From Pelodera strongyloides (taxonomy: Eukaryota; Nematoda; Chromadorea; Rhabditida; Rhabditidae): DNA of 64,000 nucleotides. The notes under the pieces were generated by a model. That model did no database searches and had not been told where the DNA came from. It saw only the letters and a list, made by a program, of their open reading frames with translations. The stretch lies in NCBI GenBank assembly GCA_036852015.1, contig JAANDG010000110.1, positions 62,001 to 126,000 of the forward strand, written 5' to 3'. The position numbers and the translations under genes are program-made. Below, in pieces: positions 21,774 through 34,631 of the stretch (positions within the stretch are counted from its first letter, which is position 1; the number at the start of each line of letters is the position of its first letter).

Positions 21774-23676
21774 ATCTATCTTTCTGCTCTTTTTTCATAT
21801 TGGTTCTTGTTTAGGTAATTGCCGTCTGATCCTGTGCTGTGAATCGCTCTCTCGTGTGATTGACCCTCTGCGATCGCGTTGCATGTTGGTGCGTGTGGCG
21901 GCGCCGTCGAATAATGAAGTATAACTTATATTTATTACCTTACTACCTTAGTACCTTATTGAATTTTAAGACAAATAGTAGCTGAACGCTTTAACGTACC
22001 ATATCTATGAGTATCAAAGTGATATACAGTCATTTAATTATTATTATCTTCTACGTTATTTTGCAGATCTCAACAGTCCTCAAGAATGTTGCACATCAGG
22101 AAGGCATCAGCGTCCCCGATTTTGTTTTGGAACAGGCTAGTTCTTTTACGCTTATAAGTTTTTATTATATTTATTATCTTGTTTGATTATTTTTGTGAGT
22201 TTTTGTGTATTTATCTACATCTACATAATCCGACATTTTGTCCCTCCTCCCTCCACTCTTCCTCTATAAAATAAAGATGATTGTCTTGTAGATCCTGGAC
22301 AAAAGTCGTGGAAACCTAAGACGTGCCTTATTGTTGCTCGAAGCGACCAACACACAGAACTGCCCGATTGTGGAAAATCAGAAGGTATCTCCCCGCTATG
22401 TGCTATGCTGTCCAGCTTTTATGATTTGTTTACCTCGTACAATGGTTTTAAAGCCTAAATTACCTGTAAACTACAGTGCAGCTCCATTGCTCCATATTAT
22501 AATCTTACCCTATGAGAGTTTGCTGTGCTTTCTTTATTCTTCTGCTGACTAGAAACGTGGAAACCCTGTATTAGGGTTACGTTATGATCAGCAATCGGTA
22601 GCATTTGGGTTCCGTAAGAGTCGTAAATGAGAAGTTGTTTAGTTTCGTAAGTAATTTAGGTTCCGGAACCAGAATGGGAAGTCTATATTCGAGAAACAGC
22701 GGAACTTATTTTGAGGAAGCAAAATGCCGAGGTGCTAATGCAGGTGGGTTTTACTTACTCTTTTTTATTAATCGTTTTGTTCACCACACATTTGTATAAA
22801 AATTAAAATGTAATATGCGACGTGCCTCCTGACAACCGTATCTGTTGTTGTTTTAAGCGATATCGTTAGCACATTGTGACCATTCTATTGTTTTGTATTT
22901 TCTTTAACGTTTGTAATGAAGCGTTTGGAGCCTGAGTAAATCAATAATTAAGATTTCCAGGTGCGAGAACGTAACTACGAGGTGCTGAGCCGCTGCATTC
23001 CTCCCAATATGATCTTTGCGGTCAGGTTTTTTTCTACTTCTAGTAACATTTACATTATCCAGTCATCAAGTCTCACTGATTTTCCTGGTACTTTAGCGAT
23101 GCCAGAGCTTTAAGGCAATTATATTGTTCAGCTGCTCCTTCGCTACCTTCTCCAGCACACTCCACATCACATCAAACCGGATGTTGTGCGACAAGCAGCA
23201 GAGTTCGAGCATCGACTCACGAGGGGGCAGAAGGTATGGTTCATTTAGGAGCTATAACTGTGATATGGTGAAACTTTGTTTGATCGCAATGGCAGTGGTT
23301 ATAGCCAGCTTTCACCCAGCAACCTAGTTGAGTGTTGAGTCTATAGAACAGAGCACAGCATATTGGGGCCTAGCCCTTTTTGGTCCTTAGGCTTTGTGCT
23401 TTCTTTTTTTTCTTGTAAATGGGTTGAGATAAAGAGAAAATATTAGATTTAGGTAGAGAGTTAGAGACAGAGGCAAACTGACGGAAAATGAAAAAGAGGC
23501 TGGAGGACAAAAGTAGATTGAGAGAGAGGAGAGAGATAGAGGAAACAAGAGAAAAGGAAAGAGAGAGAGAGAGATAATTGAATGAACTAGTTTATTTGCA
23601 GTCTATCTTCCATTTGGAGGCCTTCATTGCCGACTTTATGAACCGATATGCCAAAGCTCAGATGGGACAAGTTTAG
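20152..23676 (+). CDS. RFC3: Replication factor C subunit 3 (clamp loader small subunit)
   Basis: An AAA+ subunit of the RFC complex, which uses ATP to load the PCNA clamp onto primed DNA in the nucleus. Exons: 20152-20211, 20337-20446, 20770-20892, 21035-21132, 21344-21421, 21815-21918, 22067-22135, 22292-22384, 22660-22743, 22961-23020, 23132-23233, 23602-23676. They total 1056 nt, 351 aa, against ~356 in human. The N-terminus MALWVDKYRP is diagnostic. Walker A is GPSGAGKAT (exon 2), the Walker B region VVLREVDSLSRDAQHALRRT (exon 5), and the RSRC motif is in exon 6; the C-terminal collar helices end in FHLEAFIADFMNRY. Intron 7 starts with GC (22136) rather than GT, and only that join keeps the frame. 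Microsatellites fill introns 2, 5 and 11. The gene is convergent with ATIC. Confidence 0.97.
20459..20517. repeat. (TA)n microsatellite
   Basis: About 28 uninterrupted TA units beginning ~13 nt after the donor of RFC3 intron 2. Confidence 0.97.
21702..21770 (+). repeat. (CT)n microsatellite
   Basis: About 34 CT units in RFC3 intron 5, ~45 nt before the acceptor at 21814, extending the polypyrimidine side of the intron. Confidence 0.95.
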
Positions 23677-24624
23677 ACAATAGGTTTCCTTATTGTTTTA
23701 ATGTTCGTTCGCGATTACAAATCTTGTATTATTTAGAAACATATGTATTCACAGTCATGCGATTGATTACCCCTATTGATTATGCCTTGTTAAGTTACGG
23801 TGTTGGTTTATGTGTATCACGATATTCCTCTGAACGGTATCCCTATGGTTTACGATCTCCTTTTTATAAATCCGTGTTTTATCCGATCTCCGAGCCCTTT
23901 CAATTTGAAAACGCGTTCGTTATTGAAGTTTCTCTGTTTTGAGTTGTATAACACGTGGTTTGTGAAGCACATAGGTGTATTCCGATCTGTGTTTTACGAA
24001 GGGCTATTCACAAACCACGTGTCACACCAATATAACAATAAGCGCCCCTTCTGTCTCTGTATGATCTTGTGGCATTGTCACTGGCTTCCTGATCAGTGGT
24101 CTGCACTATGCATTAATTATATATAATGGAAACAAAGAAACTTTATTTAGAAATCTCGTTGTAAAATCGAACACGTTTACATGATGAACAGAGAATGCAA
24201 ATAAAAAGATAAAAAAAATGGTTCCATGTATTACATGTATAAAATGAAATGTACCGTATACCGTAATCGGTCTATTGTAAGTCATCAATGGAGGGTCGTC
24301 AAATACTGTAGCTTAACATCATATAGTAAAACATGAAAAATGGACATTTACATTTCTAATAGTTACGGCTCATGGAATGCGTCATCCGTATTCAGTAGTT
24401 TTACAGTAAATCGAACAAATATTACAGAAGGGAACTATTCCAAATCAAGTATTCGATGTACATCTAAATATTATGTACGGGACTCGTGAACTAATGCATA
24501 AAATATAATACATAGTATACTACCGTTAATCAAAGGGAAACAAATAATACTCAACTGACATGGAAACATATTTGTTGTATAAAAACAATATTCTTATAAA
24601 GAGTGAAATCCTCGTTGCGTCATT
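23677..24624. other. Convergent RFC3/ATIC intergenic region
   Basis: The two genes end tail to tail. A plus-strand AATAAA at 24200-24205 could serve RFC3 and a minus-strand AATAAA at 24147-24142 could serve ATIC. If both are used, the 3' ends overlap by some tens of bases. A foldback repeat lies at 23951-24023 (ACACGTGGTTTGTGAA mirrored by TTCACAAACCACGTGT), a family also at 30393-30545. Confidence 0.45.
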
Positions 24625-24773
24625 TTAAAGCGGAATAACAGACGGTCTTTGAAACGCACTTAGACACTGCATTCCCATGTAGGGCGCGATTTTTTAGTCG
24701 AATCATTTTCATATAACATACGGGAATGAAGTTTTTCAGCAAACATAATTATCCGCCTGTTACATCGCTTTAA
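24625..24773. repeat. Diverged TTAA foldback MITE abutting the ATIC stop codon
   Basis: TTAAAGCGGAATAACAGACGG at the left is mirrored on the right by CCGCCTGTTACATCGCTTTAA, with TTAA at both ends (24625-24628 and 24770-24773). The right TTAA contains the ATIC stop codon (24770-24772, read TAA on the minus strand). Confidence 0.75.
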
Positions 24774-27700
24774 TGATGGAATAATCTGAGTCCAGTGTGC
24801 ACGAGGACTATATTGTGCTCGTCGCAAGCGGCAACGATATCCTCATCACGGACCGAACCGCCAGGATTTGCAATGTATCCAACACCGTACTGAAATGGAA
24901 TAATTAAGAATAACTTGCTGATCCAATAGCTTAACTTTTCAGAGAAGTGCTCCTTCATTACGGTATTAGTAGAATAGTGTGAAGTCTTCTTGGTCTTCTG
25001 CGCAAGTGCGAATTCATCTACATATCTCTCCTGTTCAGGAGTATTTTACCTACACCAGTAACTTAAAGAGGTATCGTAATTTGTTGAAACACCCTTACTA
25101 GATGTCTAATTTCATTGTCATAGACAACGTGAAACTCCGCGCACGGAAACAGGGTGCGCCACAGGGGCGCGGCACACCACCTCTAAGGTGCGCGGCGGCG
25201 GCGCCAGGGGTGCGCTAACACAATACGGGCACGTGCGGCGCATCACTGGGCACTTGCCGCGCACCCGCCGCGCCTTCCACAAATGGTGCGCCGAGGTGCG
25301 CCAAGTGAAATAGAACACCTGTGGCGCACCAGCTGCGGCCCCTTATTTTGTGCTCGGCGATGGCGCGGAGTTTCACCAGTGAGCCATATCGCCTTGAAAT
25401 AAGTTAGTAAGTAGTATGAAAGAGTGTATAAATCGTTTTTATCGTTTAATAACCGACCTGTTTAGCACAATCGACATTATCTCTAAAGGGAAGGAACGCA
25501 TCCGATGACATCACCACATCTTTCTGCTTCTCCAGCCATTCACGACGCTCATCCTGTAAAAAATCTAAATCTAAGTTTCCTGCGAAAATATCTTGCGGCG
25601 AGCCTAACTATAAAGAATGTTAAGCCTAAGCGGCGAGTAAACTTATGCAACTTAATGTATAACTACTTTAGATTACATAGAGTTTGAGCACGGCGAGTAA
25701 TTGATTAATATTGGTTGGTGGCACTTAGTAATATGTGCATAATAGCATAATCACTAGCACACGAACGAACAAAAAATCTATCTATATTTCCAAAACAATA
25801 CAGTAGGGACGAAGGCGTTAGCGAAAAAAATGAATATGTTTGTTTTTCTTGGTCCTTTCATAAAGGAGTCAAAGCAGAGTTGACAAATGACTAAAGCTTA
25901 AATGGGCCTTCTCCTCAAAGACCCATTACGTCAAGGAACTGGGGTTGACGTCACAGGAACTCATGGGTACATATAAAGAAGGACACATTCTATGTTTCAC
26001 ATATATACAACTTTAATATTTCTCCTGTGCTTCGCTTTGTACTACTTATTGAGGTAAACAATATGTTGAATATTTGAAGGTTTCTCTGTGAACTTTTGTG
26101 TGAGCCACATTGAAAAATGTTGAGTGGATATGCATAAGATGTACAAATATAGAAATCTCTTACCGCTGTGAATGGCTGAACCTCTTCATTGAAGTACTGA
26201 GACCATTGCTCGACGGACACCTGGCAATTTGAAAATAATTATACCAACAGCACAATCAACTTAGAATATGCTGACGATTCAAGATGTACCATGCCAGACT
26301 TAGGTTACTGTAAATTTTCATGTGGTATCCATCTTCGCGAACAATTGGCGCACTCCTGGCCCAGCGACAGCTTAGTGGGCGGCTACACTGGGGCGCAGCA
26401 CTTTGTGAAGTTATCTCAAATAGTTCCAACCTCGTGTCCAAGCACTCCTGAACAAAGGACGTCAATTGCGTTGCTCCTTTCTGCCCGTTTGATTGCGGCC
26501 TTCCATGGCAGAGAGAGAACCTTCGGGTGTTGACGAAGCCACCTTGAAAGGGGAAGGGTTAGAAATGAGACTGAATGGATATTGTAAAACCAGTCACAAT
26601 ATGTTCTACTTTTCTGCTTCTGGTTATCACAAAGCATGCAAAATTTAATGCCTTCGTAAGTAGTAAGAGTAAGTGGCCATTAGGTACGGTATGTATGTGA
26701 GGTGGAATTGGAAGTGATTATAACCAAATTTGAAAATACTAATTGTGAAATTAGTCAGATGACACTACTATGAGCTATGAATACTCCGTGTAGTCAGATC
26801 GTAAGCATACTTTCTTGTATACGTTCGTAATTAAATGTATGACTATTTTAGGCACATATGCGCACGTAATTTGTGTTTACTTATTTTTGACGAGCTCGAA
26901 ATTGCACGTCCCTTATGATTAATTAATATTCGTGGATGTGACGTAAGGATTCCAATTTAGACATAAAACCGCGAATTCATTTTTTAAGCAATAGACTATA
27001 AGACACCCAGCCAGCTCACATTGGACCCTACTCGGTTCTAGAGTGCCTACTGTATTGCCTGTAAGCCGATGCCTACTGTATTGTTAAACTTGCTTATCAT
27101 TAGACTATTGAAGATCAGAAAAAATAGCAGATCTCCACAAAACCGGATACCATATGTAATTTTAGCATTTACTTCGTCCATACAAGGTCACGAAGATAAT
27201 TCCCTATCTTTTCAGTAATTGTTTGAGTACACGTCTGCGAAGCACAAATCGTATAGTCAGACGTCACGCATAAGTGAATCGTCCCGATTCTATAGAATTA
27301 AACCAGAAATTCTATTTCCAATCATTGGTTGTACTACAGTGGTATATAAGAATAGTACTCATTGTGGGGCAGCGACGCCACTACTTCTAAACATGTAATG
27401 TATGCACAGTTCTTTAGTAAATCTACTAATTGTAAGTCTCATAGTGATCGAATTATGATCAAGATTTACCATTTCCAACATATAATTAGTTGATGGATAG
27501 TTATTGTTTTATAATATGTTCTATATTTTGCGTATATTGGACTTGCTGTATGATGTATGATTCTGCTGTCTATCGTAATTCTTAATCGTAGTGTTGGGGT
27601 TGTATTCATTAATGACAAAGACGTGCCCACTATACAAAGGGATAACACATGTCACCAGAGAAAGAGAAATAAAGAAAGAGAGAGATAGTTGAGAAAGCAA

Positions 27701-29592
27701 GGTCTTAACATTTTATAGTATTCTGATATCTCATACTATTATAGAGATCGGCTAATCAACTGGTATCCTCCCTCACAGCAGTCAAAATATTCTATGTCTT
27801 GAAAAGAATTGTATATTTTTCTAGTAAAAATTGGAATTTAGTAAAAATGATGCCCATCTAGATTATCTGGTGGAAAGCAGCCTAGATACCTATATTGAAA
27901 TTAATCTTATTACGGAAAAAGAATAACAATACGTAGAAAAATTGTGACGAAATGGGGATAATGGAACTTTGCTGTATTTGTCTAACTTAACTTGTCATAA
28001 ATGAACGCAACCAGATATTGAAATTACTCGAATCCGTTATTTTTTATTTCTCTTCCTTTTGAAAACTCTCTTTTGTTTGAAACCTCTTCTCAGAGATGTA
28101 ACGTTGGCTAAACAAACCATCTATATCGCTATGCTGAACTCAATGGAGCTCTCGATTTAGTTCAGTAACTGTGAAATATACAATATACATACAATATCAT
28201 TTTCCATATCATACAATATACAATATCATTTTATATGCTTTTCTATGTGCCTCTGTTCCTAAACAGCACTCCGCAAGAAAATGATGACCAAATCACTAAA
28301 AGAGCATATCTTATACGTATTCAAAAACATAGTATTAAAGTTGTATGTATTAGTATAGTTGTTTACATAAAGCGGTCATTTAGTCCACGCTAATATAATA
28401 AAGGAGAGATCACTTATTTGACCACTCAATTTCTGACTAATTTTCTTATCGCAAAATTGACGCTATTCGAAGCCGTACTCTTTTCCAGACAAATGCACCC
28501 ATAAATAGAAAGCTAACCGAGATTCTGAGGGAAAAATGATTTAAAGCGTACTTTAAGAAGTAGAAGTCAGCAGAAAGTTAGAGGAAACCGGCTGAGAAGG
28601 TGTGGAAAAGCAAACTTATATTCTTCAGACGCAATCATGTTCCGTGACAAATAACATGTGCACTAGGATTGCATTAAACCATGAAAGACTTATTAGTCCA
28701 CCTCCCATATTGGATTTTCCTATTTCTCTTATTATTATTTTATTTACCTTCCAATTTTTTCTCTTCAGACTGTAACTAATATAATTTAGTTACAATGATT
28801 GCACTTACAGTAGTACATTACAGTAGTCGGGTATTCTATGCCGCACTCTTACCACCAAGGTCAATATAGTAAACCTTAAAAACTGACCATACGAAACAGT
28901 ACCAAATTTCACAACAAACTTCTTCGTTCAATGAAAGGTTATGAACCGTGAAGAAGTTCAACATTACACAAAAATCCATTGGTTCTCTTGCAGTTCATAA
29001 CCATCTTTCTTTCTTCGGTTTTTTTTAGCAATGAGCTATACGATTATATTATACTCTGATTTTCAAATTCATTATCATTTTATAATCCTTATCGCCGTTC
29101 AGAAGAGGGCGTGGTCACTCCGCCTACTATCACTCCCTATATAATAAGGCGAGTTTAAGGGGGGAACCATTAATTGGGTCCCCGTCGATGAAACAGCGTT
29201 GCAACAAGGAGACGCAGACATGGCCAGACCACAACTATCGACCAGGTTTGTAGTCTGTGCTTTATAGTTTGTGGTTGGTGGTCTGTGGTTTAGTACAGCG
29301 TGAAACTTTGACGGTGCGCGGCTGGTGCGCTTGCCTCCCGCTACGCCTTCGCCAGCCCCTCGTCAGGTTCTCGCGAGTGCACTGAAGATCCTTACAGGCG
29401 ACTTTGGCGAGAAAAGGGCGAAGTTGCTGCACTGAGCAATTTATTTTTTATTTTTTTCGCAGGTTTTTCCGCGCTCCACCCGATTCGTTTCGTCAGCCTA
29501 GTGCCTAGTCTGTGGTTTGTAGTCAAACCCAAATGGTTACTTATCAGTCTGTTCTATTTGTGGACTTCACGTGTAACCCAGAGAGAGAGAGG

Positions 29593-29634
<42 letters not shown>

Positions 29635-32600
29635 ATGCTTCTCGTTCAAAGTACCAAGTTAGGGAAACGCCTTACAATGATGTCAGCACCTTCACGGGCT
29701 TTCAATATTCAATGTTTGCCGAAAATCAGAATAAACCAATTCCAGGTTGTGCATGTTGTGGCTGATTGCGCTCATACAACGATCGACGACGATGCTCATG
29801 TTTGATAGAGGTGGGATATGGTAGAAATTTGAAACCTATATATGTTCTGCACACTTTTATGGGGCACTAATACAGCTCTGGTCCTTTACTGTGACATCAA
29901 TACATAGTACCTACTGGTGAACAAAGATGTAATGTTCAAATCGAGAATGTGTTAATTCGCTGGATCCATACAAGCCATACCAACATAGGGTGGCCCCTCA
30001 GGATAAATACATAATTTAAAGTGAAATACCGGCCAGTTTTTGAAACAAATCGAATAGACCAGCATTCTTATGCAGCGTGTGCAAATGAACATAAATTAGA
30101 ATAAAAAATCGAGCTAGATTCGAGCAAATTAGCATAAATACGTAAGGATTCAGTTGTCCATGATGCGTTTCAAAAACCGGCCGGTATTTCGCTTTAATGC
30201 ATAATTTATTTGGAAATTATTCTAGTTGATTCTGAGAATTCGTGTCTTCTCGCCATGTGCGATGTGGACAGTGGATGTGTGCCAGTTGGCTGTTCAGTGG
30301 ATCAGAATGATCGGATCGGTTGCGGATATTTCAATCTCAACATTTATCAATATCGGGTGCGTCATTTGAATCATTGGAATAAGGTTACTAAGCGGAATGC
30401 CACGTGGTTTGTGAAACGTGTGTCGGGCTACTGCTAGTGCTTTCCCATGTGCCATAAGCAAAGTTTGCTTCATTCTATGCGCAACAAAATTCACACAAAT
30501 TGGCTAGAATACGTGAACACACGCTTCACAAACCACGTGTCATACCAAAATAAACTAAAATAGAAAACGGCTTACGTGATAAATTGCGCTGGAAAAGACG
30601 TGATAATTTGTACTGCTAAAGCATGTGGTGTTTGTTTGCTAAGCGGTTGATTTTTTTAATATTCTTATTTTTGTCATGGCGCCAATAAAGCGATTCTATT
30701 CCGGAATTTAACGATAAGATAATCAGGACCTAAAAGACTGAAAGGCAAGGTACAAACAGCACATAAATATTCGAACATTTCTTGTTTATAGCCGAGAAAA
30801 TGCCTATTTCCCTCAAAATCTAGGGAAATATGTGCTGATATCAGAGGAACAAAATGCTATGCACATTTATGATTTTCTACCAGTATATTTCCACTTCCCT
30901 TATGTATAAAAGGTTACTATACTGTGTAATTTTCTGGAAATTTTCTATTCAGTTTCTATTTTCTATAATTTTCTATTTAGCAATATTGCACCTCCAAAAA
31001 TAATAAATATTTTTATAGCAATGTTATCAACCGGGAAAGAGAGCCGACGAAGAGGAAGAGGAAAGTTGGGTGAGATGTGCAGAGGATTACGAGTGCTCGG
31101 CACAATGCATCAAGGTAACCCCGAAACTTCGTCTAATCGCCGCGCAAAAATGGTGCGCGGAAGGTGCGCCAGGGTGCGCGCAGTGCGACTATAATTTGCG
31201 CGTTTGTAGCGCAGTGAAATGCAGAAATGCACTGATTATCGGGGCATTTCCATGTGGATTTTGCTTCGCGAAAAAGTTTTCCACTGCTGAGTGAGCTTTA
31301 CATGAGTGCGGTTACGTATGCTGATCCGATCCTGCAATTTTGCTCCCAAAACTCGGATTTTTTCCTTTGGGTGCCTAAGGAATTGTTATCGAGAGAATTT
31401 TGTTTTTAGTCAGTCACCTAGTGTAGCCCTCCAAATTATATTCTTTTTTTTTACCTCAATTATCGATTGATTCTCTAGGTGATCGCAGCTCGATTCCGTG
31501 TCAAGTGTTACGGTAAAAGTGATTGCGAATCAATGGCCCGAATACATGATGGAGGAGCGAATGGGTGCCGATCAAGGGATACCTCTTTCTATTGGAAGAA
31601 GGTACGATAGCAATTGTATACAAAAAGGACACTGTATCTTTTCGATATCCAGTTTCAAAGCGGCATGACACGTGGTTTATGAGGGAGTACATGCTAATTT
31701 TGTTCCATTCGGTGGCGGAAAGGCACATGGTCCGCAAAAGGCACTCCTAGTGGTCAAAATCGGCTGGAGCTTAGTTCTTCTTATATTTATAATTAAATTC
31801 TATTTATAATTCTAGGTTCGAGATCTATGCGGTCCCACTTGTACCCGACCAATATTCCGCCGACAGTAAATTATTCAAATATTCAAAAAAAAATCAATAA
31901 ATGATTTTCACCTAACTCACAATCAGCCGCTTATCATTCGTTCCAAACTGATTTGGGTGTTGGCTTATGGGGGATGCAAAAAAAAAACAATAATAAAAAC
32001 AAGCGTCAATGATAAGTGATTTAGGGCTGTACACTGTACGGTTCAAGCAAACAACCTATGATTTTTGGGCACCCCCAACCAGTATACATTAGACAGGGGA
32101 AGCCGACATAAAGAAGCTGCGCTAGCCGTTTGAAGCGAAATACCGGTCAGTTTTTGAAACACATCGGGTACACCTGAATCGTGTGCGGCTTATATAAATG
32201 AACATAAATTAGAATAAAATCAAGCTAAATACGAGTAAATTAGCATAAATACGTAAGAATTCAGTTGTCCACCATGCGTTTCAAAAACCCGGCCGGTATT
32301 TCGCTTCAAAGGCAATATTAAAAAAGTCATATAATACGTCATTTTCATGTGCTTTTCATATGCCATTAAATTTGCACAAAAAGTAAAGCAGAAAATCAAG
32401 AGTTCATTCTACTTCAAGCATAAAGACCACAGGCGCGCTAATGTGTCTTTAGATAAAACATTTCCGGTTTCTATATAAGGGAAAACGATAAGGACCGAGG
32501 AGAAAGTGAACTATTTGGAAATTTAATATTAGTACGGATTCGTAACTTGCAGACTGCGTGCTTACGTGATTCATCGGATAGCTATATTCACCAATTTCTC

Positions 32601-34590
32601 AGGTAAACATAGAGTATTTATCAATCTATCTTTGTGTTCACAATGTATTTATATATTTTTTTTAAATTTGGCGACAACCCTCCAAGTTAGACTACAAATT
32701 AAAGCGAAATACTGCCCGATTTTTGAAACGCATCGTGGACAACTGAATTTTTACGTATTTATGCTAATTTGCTCGAATTTGGCTCGATTTTTCATTCTAA
32801 TTTATGTTCATTTGCATAAGCTGTATAAGGGTGTGCTTGATGTGTTTCAAAAACCGGCCGGTATTTCGCTTTAAAGATTGTAAGTAAATATATTATATTA
32901 TTATAATAAACGAACCAATTGGCAGCCTTCTCGCCGGCCAGACGCGTGCAGTGGATTCTTGACTGTTGTCCAGCACCCATTCCAATTACCTGAACATTAA
33001 AGCGAAATGCTAGCCCCTTTGGAAAATTTGCATATGATAAACAAATCCTATGTATCCTATGCTAGTTTTGTACGATTGCCGTGGACGATCGTACAAAATT
33101 AGCATCGGATACATAGGATTTGCTTATCATATGCAAATTTTCCAAAGGGGCTAGCATTTCGTTTTAACATATAATTATTTATCGATTATTGATTGTCTAT
33201 CTGTTGGTGATTAAGCGCTTATTGATCTGCACGGGTTTACAAGGATCGCTGATAATTTTATGAGGGGAATCACGTTCACCGGTGAGCAGGTCAGATACTC
33301 ACTGAGAACCGATGAGTTGCGCGCCGATCCGGTGCGGGAAACACTTTTCTTGGTTCGGCACGCAAGTTCCGCCCCGCACCATTTCCCCACAGTTTTCACA
33401 CCTTTTCGGCAACATTCTGGGGTTTCCCGCAACAGTTTGGGGGTGCTTCCCGCTCCAAAACGGCAACCAGAGGCGGTGAAAAAACTTTCCGCGCGCATCA
33501 ATTTCTTTTGTGGGGGAACACTCCCAAACTGTTGCCGCGCGCAACTCTTGAGTTTCGTTGTAGACGGTCGGTCGGTAAATTAGACAAGTAACAGAACAAG
33601 AACTGTACCTGTCCATGATGAGCAAAGCATACAGAATTGGATTGTGTGTATTTTAGTGCAATTGTTGCCACAATTAGGTCGTCGACCGCTTGTTTGGGAA
33701 GCTGGAAATATAACACACAAAATTAGGAGCAAATTTTACTTTAATAGAAATTTGGTAAGTTGTTATTTTCAGCAGTAACACTGAATAAGTACTCGACATA
33801 GTTTGTGGCCATTTATTGGGAAATACAACTTGTTGTATTGCTGGTACTTGCTGAAGGCCCCTATGCTACGTGATTCTTGCGAGGAGAGTTTACTGGCCTA
33901 CATGAAGAGTATGTCAACATATCATATGAAGAATGTTCATACCGTACGCTCAATGCATTATATAATGTTTAAAAATACTATCCCACCTTCTTGTGTTCTC
34001 CGATCACATTACTGAAGGTCTCAGTGCTTATCACGGCATTGTTCCGCTTTTGTCTGAAATGTACGGATTCCAAACTTTACCGTAGTATGCAAGAGCACCT
34101 CGGCTACAACTTTATTTAATTTTCGAAAAGGTTAAAAATAAGAATAAAAAAATAAAAAAGAATACCTCAGACGAAGTCCAAAAACAGTCCGCTCTTCCAT
34201 GTCAGTGGGTACGAACTGAGGGTTGATCTGAAACAGTGCTTTGTGATTTGTAGTCTACCCAGCAACAGCTCCCTATCTTCAGCAACGGGGAGAAAGCTCC
34301 CTTCCCCTCGATCATCCTCTTGGTTACTCAGAAAGACGGCAAACCTTGAGAATTGTGTAATTTCCATTCTTTTTCTTAGCGAGAAGCGCCAATGCGGCTG
34401 GCTCAAAATCAGGCGCCACTACTCCGTCCGATACCTAAAGCAATACGGAAATAAGCGAGTCTTCTTTGATACATTTCTCTCTACTCATCTCTCTCTCTCT
34501 TTCTCCCTTATTCTCTCTTTCGTTACCGCTAGCGAATGCTATCCTTCCCTCTTCCTCTCTCCAGTCTCGCTATCTCCCTCTCTCTATTGC

Positions 34591-34631
<41 letters not shown>

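Noticed and set aside
33211..33625. Overlapping ~100-codon frames on both strands
   Set aside because: They lie in a GC-rich inverted repeat where stop codons are scarce; there is no consistent coding signal and the region is an ATIC intron.
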